The notes beneath the pieces were generated by a model. The model worked only from the letters and a program-made list of their open reading frames with translations. It was not told the DNA's origin and searched no databases. Shown here piece by piece: positions 28,224-37,034 of a DNA stretch of 64,000 nt. Positions within the stretch are counted from its first letter, which is position 1; every line of letters starts with the position of its first letter. Source of the stretch: Nitzschia sp. DOCU1 (taxonomy: Eukaryota > Bacillariophyta > Bacillariophyceae > Bacillariales > Bacillariaceae); NCBI GenBank assembly GCA_951394045.1, contig OX595988.1, positions 2,929,352-2,993,351 of the forward strand, in the 5' to 3' direction. A program made the translations under genes and the position numbers.

Positions 28224-29593
28224 TCAATGGCCTTCCACTTTTTCCCCAGGGTCCGTAGCCACCATAGCGATACCAGTCATTAACAATACAACACCCGACC
28301 ATCCCTGCAGCACCAGTTCCTCGCCCAACATGGCAATCCCTAACATCGCACCGATACCAACACTACCTCCGATAATAATTGGAATACTTTGGCTTGCCTG
28401 CACCCCCATTCCGCTGACGCAAAAGCTAAGTAACTCGGCCCCACCGACAAAAATGCCCGCCCAGCATGCCCACAAAACTCCTTCCGCATCATGCTTCGGT
28501 CTCATGCCGTTGATATAGAGGACCAGCAAAATGCAGCTTCCATAAATGGCAGCAACGAACTGTAAAATAACGGCACCAACGATAGGATTGATAGAAGCGG
28601 ATCCTTTCTTGATGCAAATGTTGTACTGAATGAAAATCGACAACATGAGAATGGGAATTCTGCACTTGAACGGTCCACATGATCAAAACTTACAAGAGCA
28701 TAGGCCAAAGCACAGAACAAAGCCGGCCCGATCCACAAAGCAAGGGGTGGAGCCTCATCCGGACTCGTTGCGGTAGCGTCACCTTCCTCCACTTTCAGTC
28801 CTGGGTCGGTCGCAACCATCGCAATTCCTATACATAGAAGGAGTACTCCTGACCAGCCCTGGAGCATGACAGTCTCGCCAAGGGAAACGACTCCCAATAA
28901 AGATCCAAACAAGACGGATCCGCCAATAATCACTGGGATAAATTGCGTGGCAGGAACTCCCATTCCACTAACGACAAAGGATACCATTTCTGCGGTCCCG
29001 ACCCACAAGCCGGCTGCAGTTGACCACAAAAGACCCTTTCGATCATAGTGGATCTCGCTAGCCTTTCCATTCAAAATCATCGCGCTCAAAAGAAGGGTTC
29101 CTAGCAGGGCGGCCATGAATTGTAGGATGACGCCACCCATGATAGGATTGATCGACGCCGACCCCTTTTTGATGCTTATATTGTAAAGAGCATAGCATCC
29201 TGCGCACATGAGAGCGACCCATATCCATTTCAAGAGAGGCGGAGACTCAGGTTCAGCACGCTTCCCTTGAAGCAATCGAGTTTTTTCATTTGCAGGAGAT
29301 TTAAACGAAGTTCGTCGTCCCAGCGCAGGGCTGCCTCGAACTGAGTCTCCCAGACCCCCCAAACGAGACCCAATGGACCGAACAGACCCAATTCGTCGAA
29401 TACTGCTCTCGTCGGGGATCGACAGGGCCGCCGTCTCGACAGCATTCCAGCCTTCGACAACTAGCCGAGCCACCACATTCCGTTGCGAGTCCGAGTCAAT
29501 TTCGTTCCAATCTTCGTCATCACTTTCCAGCAACAAATCATCGTCAATGAGTGCCTGCGATTTGATGCCGCCGCCAACAATATTCCGACTCAT
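28224..29593 (-). CDS. Ten-helix DMT (EamA-like) transporter, one intron, 433 aa
   Basis: Two exons, 29593-28694 and 28625-28224, are separated by a 68-nt phase-0 intron (CTT|GTAAGT ... TTCATTCAG|TAC). The spliced protein has a cytosolic N-terminal tail of about 125 residues, then two homologous halves of five helices. The halves repeat each other closely: YALYNISIKKGSASINPIMG in half 1 and YNICIKKGSASINPIVG in half 2; each ends in LQGWSGV.LL..GIAMVATDP. This inverted-duplication layout is that of drug/metabolite-superfamily carriers, which export or exchange metabolites. The intron sits exactly at the start of the second half. The substrate is unknown. The ATG at 29593 is the first in frame. 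Confidence 0.8.
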
Positions 29594-29618
29594 ATTGCGA
29601 TATAATGAAGTACAATTT

Positions 29619-29754
29619 ATACTGTGATTGTTCAAGCTCCTTGATGTCAAATTTGGATGGTTGGATTGTCATCAACAATAAAGTTAAATTATACTGTGAT
29701 TGTTAAAGCTCCTTGACGCCAAATTTGGATCTTGGATTGCTCCCATCAACAACA
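29619..29754. repeat. Two tandem diverged copies, 72-bp period
   Basis: Copies at 29619-29681 and 29691-29754 share ATACTGTGATTGTT, AGCTCCTTGA and CAAATTTGGAT, then ATCAACAA, with a few substitutions. They lie immediately upstream of the DMT transporter start. Confidence 0.8.
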
Positions 29755-29867
29755 GGATCTCGATCCATAAATCACAACGTCAACAACAGAACTTTTGATT
29801 TTCTCCTCAAAACTCCTCGTAATTTGTCGGAAGCAAAAATCGAAAAGAATGGGGATGCGTTGACATC

Positions 29868-29875
29868 TGACGTCA
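29868..29875. promoter_or_regulatory. TGACGTCA, CRE-like palindrome
   Basis: This is a perfect 8-bp cAMP/CO2-response-type palindrome about 275 bp upstream of the DMT transporter ATG. The same octamer stands between the permease and the reductase at 7352. Function is inferred from the known diatom TGACGT elements; an 8-mer can also occur by chance. Confidence 0.3.
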
Positions 29876-30203
29876 CCATTATGCAAGTTCGAAAGTGCGA
29901 GCTGGGCACGCTTTTGTGTTATCGAATGAGTCGAGTCAGTCATCTACGTTAGAACTTCTTTGGACCAAACCGAGCAAGTGGATTAGTTTGACCAAAAAAT
30001 GTGGCAAAAAATGGATCTGCCTTGTATTATGCATAGACTTATTTCCAACCTTCTTTTCATTTGGCCTATTTATTCATACCTGTAGCAGTTTCTGCATCGG
30101 TAATGGCAGGAGTAGAGTACGTCAACAGAGTATGAGTGAGGTGTTTAGTCTAGTAGTGTGTTGAACCGGACGTCTGTTTTCCTTTTGTAGTAAATTGCGC
30201 GCC

Positions 30204-31286
30204 TTACGCTTCTTCCACCTTGGACACGTCCGTTCCAATCAGAGCCAGTCGACTGAGAAGTGCCATTATCACTACCCATTGCATCGACGGAAATAGACTA
30301 CCAGCGGCCAGTGGGACTATCCAATGTAGCCGCTGTCGGAACTGAAGCCCTAAAAACGATCCAATCCTAGTTAGGAAGCTTCCTTGTTGAGACGAGCCGG
30401 CAATGACATGGCCTTGTTTCTTGATCTTGGCCGACACAATTCGAAACGCCCTTGGATTCTGCATCCGGGGGCTTTGGAGCGATAGCAGCGTAACCTGGGC
30501 TGGAGCTGCTGACGATCCAATGCTGGATGATGAGGATGGAATTGAAGCCCTCTTGGATGGCTGCAGCGTGTCGTTCCAGGATTTTGATATAGATGGACTG
30601 AAATCATCATATAATATTGCAACCTCCTTCCACAAAGTCTCATGGCGACGTATCCTGTCAAATAATTGATCTCTTGTCCATGCTCTGGAAGTTTGAAGCC
30701 TTTCTTTTGATATCTCGATCCATCGTCGACAATCCGTGCTGGGAGACCTTTCGCAAAATTCTACTAGTAGACACGCCACTACCACCACAAAAAGAAAAAT
30801 GATCCCTCCAAGTCGTCGTTTCCAGCTCCTGCAACTAGTCGAAGCGGCAAATAGTCGACGCCTCGACGATGCGAGCGGCGTAGTATTACTACTGGACTCG
30901 GCCGGTCGTCGCAATTCCCTTGGCGTCGTCAGAGGCGAAACCGTACTGGATCCGGGCGTCGAGCGCCATTGTTCGGGAGTATCTGTCCATTTGCGATTTC
31001 GTCGGCTCGGAGATTCATAGACAGCCACGATGATTTCTCGTTCCGAGAGCAACGGGTCATTGTTTCCTACTGGCGTCAAAGGAAGCGTCTCTTGTTCGGT
31101 CTTGTCATTTTCGTTTGGCTGCTTGTATGGATCACAAAAATCTAATCTATGACCAGAAAGCAGAGTCGTCCATGCTTGTTTCAACCATACCGCACCTCTT
31201 GCCTCGGAACGAAAGAAACGCGACGAACTAGAATCATCCGGTGCATCGTAGAATTCCACGTGAACATTCCTTCCATCGTCCGTCAT
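30204..31286 (-). CDS. Orphan two-helix membrane protein, 360 aa
   Basis: The first ATG of the frame is at 31286 (MTDDGRNVHVEFYDAPDD). The N-terminal 165 residues are hydrophilic, with Arg/Ser/Thr/Pro-rich disorder. A strong transmembrane helix follows (GGIIFLFVVVVACLLVEFC), flanked by Arg/Lys on the N side. The following 130 residues are polar with a Ser-rich stretch. A second hydrophobic region ends the protein (WIVPLAAGSLF.SMQWVVIMALLS). No known domain was recognised. The composition suggests a low-conservation regulatory or anchoring membrane protein. The coding call rests on length and the hydrophobicity pattern. Confidence 0.55.
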   Translation of the reverse strand: MTDDGRNVHVEFYDAPDDSSSSRFFRSEARGAVWLKQAWTTLLSGHRLDFCDPYKQPNENDKTEQETLPLTPVGNNDPLLSEREIIVAVYESPSRRNRKWTDTPEQWRSTPGSSTVSPLTTPRELRRPAESSSNTTPLASSRRRLFAASTSCRSWKRRLGGIIFLFVVVVACLLVEFCERSPSTDCRRWIEISKERLQTSRAWTRDQLFDRIRRHETLWKEVAILYDDFSPSISKSWNDTLQPSKRASIPSSSSSIGSSAAPAQVTLLSLQSPRMQNPRAFRIVSAKIKKQGHVIAGSSQQGSFLTRIGSFLGLQFRQRLHWIVPLAAGSLFPSMQWVVIMALLSRLALIGTDVSKVEEA

Positions 31287-31787
31287 TGCTCTTCTTGACG
31301 CAAACGTAGGAACAGCGAAGAGCCTACAACTACAAGGGAAAGGGGTCAAGGTCTCGGCGGTTCAAGCAACGGCAAATGGCAACACACCATCTTCGGCTTC
31401 TGCCATCTTGGCGGCATTCGATTTTCTCAACGTGAGCGTGGTGGCGGAGAGGAGAAGGAAAATGGTTGACTCGACTCGACTCGTTTGACTGAGGTTGGCT
31501 GGCGCGTGGCAGGGCGCTGGCAAAAGTTGAAGAAAGGTGGAGAGGGAGATCCTGACACCAAAGGGGGTGAAGTAAAGAAGGGGAATTTGACGCGAACAAG
31601 TTCATCTCATGCATCGCGAGATGAGAAATCTTGCACGGCGTTTGATCTCGCAATCCACCCGTTTTGCAAAAACCTGTAGTAGCCCGGCAAATACAGGTGA
31701 AAGGCATATTAAAATGGCCCAGTCGGAACGCCTCCCGAGCGTGCCTGCGTCGGGCCACCACCTGTATTTTCGTGTCGCACCCCCCCT
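31287..31787. other. Intergenic; short inverted CCTGTATT repeats
   Basis: The roughly 500 bp left of the piggyBac element contain no gene. Near the element are AAATACAGGTG (31690-31699) and its inverse CACCTGTATTTT (31759-31770), a small inverted repeat whose motif also appears right of the element. Confidence 0.4.
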
Positions 31788-31805
31788 TTAACGCCAATTA
31801 GTTCT

Positions 31806-31852
31806 ACAGACGCTATAGCGTCTGTTAATTTTTTACAGACGCTATAGCGTCT
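31806..31852. repeat. Subterminal palindromes of the piggyBac element, left end
   Basis: The perfect 20-bp palindrome ACAGACGCTATAGCGTCTGT (31806-31825) is followed 9 bp later by a second copy, intact over 18 bp (31835-31852). Related pieces (AATCGTCTATA, GACGATAGCGTCG-type, CGTCTGT) occur at the right end, 34096-34182. They are candidates for transposase binding sites. Confidence 0.8.
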
Positions 31853-32046
31853 ATTAAAACTTTGTCTCCTCTTATCTCGTGGTAAATCCATTTCTCGACA
31901 AAACCGACACGACCAGTGGAAAGCTCGTGCGATTTTGTGTAGGTCATGTCATGACCGCCTTTCCTCAATCCGGTATACCGTTGCACCAGCACCACTCGAA
32001 ATTTCACCTGTCGGCATCAAAATTTCAAAACTTGAGAGAGACCACC

Positions 32047-34040
32047 ATGTCCGTCGGTTCCCTGAACTCTGTGGATCTTCAATTTTCCTGTCCTTCATCT
32101 CCTCTCCAAGGGGAGATAGTACGGAAGGAGATTGATGTGTCGCAATTTACGACTCATGACTACATGGCCCGAGTTACCGGTGGCCAAACTATCGTTACAA
32201 ATTCGACAATTCGCGCTGAAATAGCACCAGACACTCATCCTGATAGCCTACGAGCGACGCCACCCTCATCGCCAATGGCGGAGCCTGATAATCATCAAGC
32301 AAATGCCTCGCCAATGGTGCAACCCAACGATTCTGCCGACGCGGTGCCGCAGCCTCCTGCTCCAAATGCTCCAAACGCGGGTACAACGGAAGAGACCGAG
32401 CCCAAACGCAAACGCTACCGGTACTCTGGAAAGAAGCTACTTGCGGGATCCATGTTATTTTCAGTCAATGGCACGCCAGTTGAAGGTGTTAATGGGTTTC
32501 TAGTTGGGGTCATTGTGGAATGCCCCAACAGAGTCAAGAATGGTGGGCGTTTCCGTGTGGATTGGACGAAACATTCCGTCGGCATGCCGCCAACTGTGGA
32601 CAGACAGTTGTTACGTTCATGGTACCCAAATGACGATGCTACGAAGGAGCTATTCCATATAGCTATTGACGAATACAGCAAGGTTGGAGCAGCAGGAATT
32701 CCCAACCTTTTGAGATTGTCCTTCCCTGGGAATCCACTTGCGGCCACACCTACGAACGGCGTTGCTGCCGGTGCTACAGCTACACAACAACAAGAGGATC
32801 CAATTGTGGCTGCGACACCCATTAGATTCTACGCTCGTGCAAGTTTGATGACTGCTGCCGACTCATTGTCTACGTTGACTCGTTCAAATCGTGACCAAGA
32901 GCAACAAGTGGCAATCCGTTCCACTCGGTCTAACCAATCGTCAGTCGCTGACTCAACTACAGACGATGGAACATTGGACGAGGAGGATAATGCTTGGGTG
33001 TCGATCCCTGACATCGTGAACTTGGAAGAAATGGGCGAAGACTCGGATGACGGTAGCCTAACCGACAATGAGGACACAGAATGGTTGAAAAAGAAGTCAA
33101 ACAACGAGGCCCCAGGAGTTATTGCCGAACTTGTGAAGAATATCATTTGGAACTTCGAAGAGGTCCAAGGTGGGACGGTATTGGGCGAGCTACCCCAGCC
33201 ATATGATGGACCTTCTGGCTTGCGACCTGGCATTGCAGAGTCATTTAGCACGCCAACTGAGTGCTTTGAGATTTGTGGTGGCTTCACTCCGAGACGAATG
33301 ATTATTTTCATGTCCACATCAAGCCAAAATGCGACAAGAATCTGACATATTGCAAGGAAAAGTGGGTGAACGTCGATGAGTGGGAGATGAAGCGGTTCTT
33401 CGGCATAATGTTAAAAATCTCGCTCAAGGAACAGGACGGTGGTGGGTACACGGCGTACTTTCGGAATGAGGACTGGGTTCTCCATACAGGGCATGGCACC
33501 GACAGGAAGACAAAAGTGATCGACGACTCGAAGGGCTGGGCGAGCAAATACATGTCACTCAATCGTTTCAAGCAGATCAGGGGTGCCTTCCATCCGATGA
33601 ACAAAGTGGCAGGCTACGGCGGCGACAAGTGCTACCAACTTCAGCAGGTTTTGAACCAACTCAACGTTGCATCGAAGGCTACTTTCATTCCATCAGGAAA
33701 TTTGACCTTTGACGAGGGCGGTGTTGGGTGCAGAAGTCGGTTTTGTCCTGTACGACAATACAACAAGGACAAGCCGCAGAAGTTTCGGGTCGATTTCTTC
33801 ATCCAGGCCGATGCTAAGTCCTATGTAATCTACCACATGGACGTATACCAAGGCAAAAATCCATCGGATCGGGTTCGACGTCCGGATCGTACTCTACGGC
33901 ACCGAGAAAGTCCAAGCCGTAGGGGTTGTAGGAGCGATCATTCATGTTGGAAGACATCGTGCACCAGGATGAAAAGTTGCGATTTGTGGAAGCAGCATTG
34001 GTGGAAGGATTTTTGCGTCGGAGGGAGAGGAGGTACGTGA
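32047..34040 (+). pseudogene. piggyBac transposase, frameshifted and truncated
   Basis: The probable start is the ATG at 32047 (ACCACCATG). The N-terminal 390 residues hold a basic segment (EPKRKRYRYSGKKL) and a chromo-like or beta-rich domain of diatom PGBD proteins, then an acidic stretch. Near 33285-33310 a one-base shift moves the coding into another frame, which continues as NDYFHVHIKPKCDKN and a FFGIMLKISLKEQDGGGYTAYF segment. The catalytic core starts normally with LTFDEGGVGCRSR (first catalytic Asp) and reaches DVYQGKN. After about 33850 similarity stops, so the later catalytic acidic residues are missing. Both lesions argue for a dead copy. Confidence 0.8.
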
Positions 34041-34095
34041 AAAGTCAGTACTCGGTTAAGACGGGTTAAGATGAGATAAGGATGGGTTAAGAAAA

Positions 34096-34182
34096 ATCGT
34101 CTATAAAAATCGTCTATAAAGAAGTTAACAGACGGCTAAATTTTTAATAGACGATTTTTTATCGACGCTATCGTCTGTAAAC
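34096..34182. repeat. Subterminal repeats of the piggyBac element, right end
   Basis: Short direct and inverted copies of ATCGTCTATA, TAATAGACGAT and GACGCTATCGTCTGT are packed into about 85 bp. They mirror the left-end palindromes in degenerate form. Confidence 0.65.
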
Positions 34183-34205
34183 GGCCTGACCCTGATTGGG
34201 GTTAA

Positions 34206-35445
34206 TTACCATAAATCCGCTCATTTGAAAATATCAAATACAGGAAAAGCCACCGTTCCACAGGTTGCTGCACGAAACGAAAAATGTCACTACCTGTAAT
34301 TCCACGTCACCGCTCGGGTGGGACCCTCCGAAGAAAGTCCCCATATTCTTCTCTCCCTCTAATATGACCCTCTTTCCAATCGAACCCGGCGTGCGCAACC
34401 ACATGCAAACGTCGGCGGCAGCAAAACGCTCTACTGTCAAGAGACCATGGGACGATGATAATACCCTACAATCGTCGTCTAATTTAACAGTATCTATGCA
34501 ATATCAGGCCACACCATCAGCCCTCTCCCAACATTATTTCACCCCCAGTTGCCCAGCACCAGCCGAAGTATCCAACAACCATCCTGAGGAACGAGATTCA
34601 TTTTCCTTTCTTCGTGGTTGTTCCTCCATTAATATCATCCGTCGTTCACCTTCAATTGCACTTCGCGAAACTCATGAATTCTGAAATGGGATGTAATAAG
34701 CAAATACAGGACAAGTGAGTTCCCTGATTCAACAATCATCATCCAAAGAGCACCCAGCCGCTTACCTTCATTTGCCCCCATCACCCCCCTCGCTACAACA
34801 ACAATAAGACCAGGTGAGAAACCCCTGCTTTCCCTTTGCACCTGCTTTCATATCCGGCTCTTCTCACCCTTTTTCTATTCAACAAAGTCCTTCACTGCAG
34901 TATCTTCGATAATTGATGATTGTGCCCTCTTGATGAGCTTTCAGCCATCCGCATGGTCACCAAGAAAAACTGTGTGGCGTCTCTCGTCTCTTTTTTGGGC
35001 GGTCCATCACCTCCACACCGGCGATGTGCTGATGATGCCCACAGACAGTGACGAGGCCATCCCATTTTATGGCGCGGTACCAGCAAAAACTCAAGCAGTG
35101 TGGGCTTTTATTATATTTTATTACTAGCTACTGTAGATATAATTTGCATACTATCTAAATTCACATGAAACATACCTGTAGTTATATCATGTGGATTGGC
35201 GGAGGCAAGTTGTGGATTCAACCGACTGGATTGGTTTTGGGGGTGCTCGTCCGTCGATGCGTTCGATTGTCGAAAACAGGTGGTGACCCGAGGAATGATG
35301 CGAGGTTTTTGGGTCCAATGGTTCGGGTTTTGGGGAGACTTTTTAATACAGGTGGGCCAGGCTGCCTCCTGTATTTGGGGTCCAATTACAGGGAAGGGCA
35401 TAGGTGAGAAGTGTAATTCCGGTGGCAGGAAATACGGTGTCGACA
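34206..35445. other. 1.2-kb region right of the piggyBac element, no supported gene
   Basis: One ATG-initiated frame (34363-34684, plus) has no recognisable domain and is not called. The region is sprinkled with AAATACAGG / CCTGTAATT-type words (34236, 34292, 34702, 35174) and an inverted pair AATACAGG...CCTGTATT at 35345-35376. This looks like old repeat debris. Confidence 0.4.
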
Positions 35446-36930
35446 ATGGTGTCAGCACTCTCGCTTGCTACTCTAGTAGCCATCACAACTTCTTCTATTG
35501 TAGAGAACGAACAAAGCCATGAAGAGATCGGCCTACTGCACAGGCCATGCAAGAGTATGATGATGACGATTGACCGTCTCATCGCTACTAACTGTAGTGG
35601 TAAAATCCGTCAGATTCGACTGGGCAAATTCTTTGTGCTAATATTGCCACTGGTGGGACTCTGGACAGTGCTACCATCCTCCTCCGTGATTTTGGGTTCC
35701 GACATTTACGAAAGTCCAGCCCGTCCCGCCTCGAAGGTTGATGGATTGCTGTTGCTACACAATAATGATACCACCGATGTTGCTTCCAAGAGCAATATCA
35801 GAAAGGAAGCTTCTTGTCAGGTGCTGATTTCCAACCGCGTGGGAGATTTTCATTATGAAATTCTCGAGAGCGTGGCATTGCAGTATCCAATCGACTGGAC
35901 TCGTCACGTGGGTTGTCAGTCGGCCGACGATATGATTGCGCTGGACTTTTTTTTAGATTTTCAGTACAAGGGTTATGGCGATAAAACCGAGGCTTGGGGA
36001 TGGAAACAGTACTTCGAAGAACATTTGCAAGGGAAAGTCGTTCCACGTCATGCCAAACTGCGACGACACGACAGCAACTATTCCAAGCTTGGTGGAGTAT
36101 CGCACGAAGATGGGCGACGAATTTACTTTCGAGCCATTGTAGATGCAACACCCGAGTCTGTCGTCAACTGGACCCGATACGACGTGACTGTGGAAGCCAA
36201 TTGCGGATTTGTGGGCAATTGGGAAGCTCGATTAAAGCGCACAAGTGCCTCTCAAACATCCTATTGCGTCTTGCATAGCAAACATCCCAAAAAAGTGAGA
36301 GAGTTGGACCGCGATGACCAGCTTTGTTTTCTCAATCCGCAACACGCCCCAAGGTGTTGGTTTGTTCCTTCAGATTTCCCTCGCTTTACTCGTACTAGCG
36401 ACTATCCTCCGCCACCTCTTCGTGTATGTATTGGATGGAAGGCGGATGCTAGTGGTGAGTATCGCGACACGAGTCTAGTCGCCAAGGCGCTGGAACATTT
36501 TCGTCCCAACCACGACGATTTGCAAGTGGTAGTGATTGGTCGAAATGCCCGCGTACCCCAGCATATGGCAAAGGCCAGCAGTAACATTTCTCATTATGTA
36601 CGATTGGAGTCGACACACAAGGCATTCTACGAATACCAGCAAACCATTTCGCAATGCCATGTCTTGATTCCTCTGGTTCATCCAGAGGCAGCTTCCTCCG
36701 AGATGTACTTTTCGTCGGGCAAGGCAAAGCTGTCGGGTATCATTGCTCAAACGATTGGAAATGGTATCCCGACCATTGTGCATACGGCGGTCGCCAACAT
36801 TTATCGAGACTTGTTCACGGCGCCCATTTTTGAATACAATACCACCGAGCCGGCAGATTCGTTTTTGCGTGCGTTTCAAGAAATGCTAGAGTACTTTGGC
36901 AGCAGCCGCCAAGCAGCCAGTAGATTATAA
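35446..36930 (+). CDS. Golgi-type membrane-anchored protein with GT-B-like C-terminal half, 494 aa
   Basis: A single N-terminal membrane anchor (FFVLILPLVGLWTVLP) follows a short cytosolic tail, as in type II Golgi enzymes. The lumenal part has paired cysteines and several N-glycosylation sequons. The C-terminal half resembles a GT-B glycosyltransferase: LRVCIGWKADASGEYRDTS, LQVVVIGRNARVP, then CHVLIPLVHPEAA and FSSGKAKLSGIIAQTIGNGI, where GKAKLS...GIP is the usual nucleotide-sugar side loop of GT4-like folds. A donor or acceptor cannot be named. ATGs at 35446 and 35557 are both possible; the second (MMMTIDRLIATN) gives the more usual short tail. The neighbours downstream include other glycan enzymes. 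Confidence 0.6.
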   Translation: MVSALSLATLVAITTSSIVENEQSHEEIGLLHRPCKSMMMTIDRLIATNCSGKIRQIRLGKFFVLILPLVGLWTVLPSSSVILGSDIYESPARPASKVDGLLLLHNNDTTDVASKSNIRKEASCQVLISNRVGDFHYEILESVALQYPIDWTRHVGCQSADDMIALDFFLDFQYKGYGDKTEAWGWKQYFEEHLQGKVVPRHAKLRRHDSNYSKLGGVSHEDGRRIYFRAIVDATPESVVNWTRYDVTVEANCGFVGNWEARLKRTSASQTSYCVLHSKHPKKVRELDRDDQLCFLNPQHAPRCWFVPSDFPRFTRTSDYPPPPLRVCIGWKADASGEYRDTSLVAKALEHFRPNHDDLQVVVIGRNARVPQHMAKASSNISHYVRLESTHKAFYEYQQTISQCHVLIPLVHPEAASSEMYFSSGKAKLSGIIAQTIGNGIPTIVHTAVANIYRDLFTAPIFEYNTTEPADSFLRAFQEMLEYFGSSRQAASRL

Positions 36931-37034
36931 TGCAATGAAAATGTTATCTACACGTTGGCTGGGCTATCTCTGGAGATCATCGTGCATCGCGAAAGATTTT
37001 CAACTAAAGAATTTTGACCCCATCAGTTACCCGA

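Larger units (their letters stand above)
29594..30203. other. Intergenic with tandem 72-bp duplication and CRE-like site
   Basis: The 610 bp upstream of the DMT gene hold two diverged copies of a 60-odd-bp sequence (29619-29681 and 29691-29754, period 72) with shared ACTGTGATTGTT and CAAATTTGGAT. A TGACGTCA palindrome lies at 29868-29875, about 275 bp upstream of the DMT ATG. No gene is supported. Confidence 0.45.
31788..34205 (+). mobile_element. piggyBac-type DNA transposon, decayed
   Basis: The element body (31792-34201, 2410 bp) is bounded by the tetranucleotide TTAA on both sides (31788-31791 and 34202-34205), the hallmark target duplication of piggyBac. The ends are inverted repeats: TTAACGCCAATTAG on the left against TTAACCCCAATCAG read inward from the right, 12 of 14 matching. 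Inside each end are GACG...CGTC-type palindromic repeats. Between them lies a transposase of the DDE_Tnp_1_7 class, frame-broken and truncated. The copy cannot be autonomous. Confidence 0.85.

Noticed and set aside
34363..34684. Small gene right of the piggyBac element
   Set aside because: It has an ATG but no domain or structure, and lies in repeat debris.
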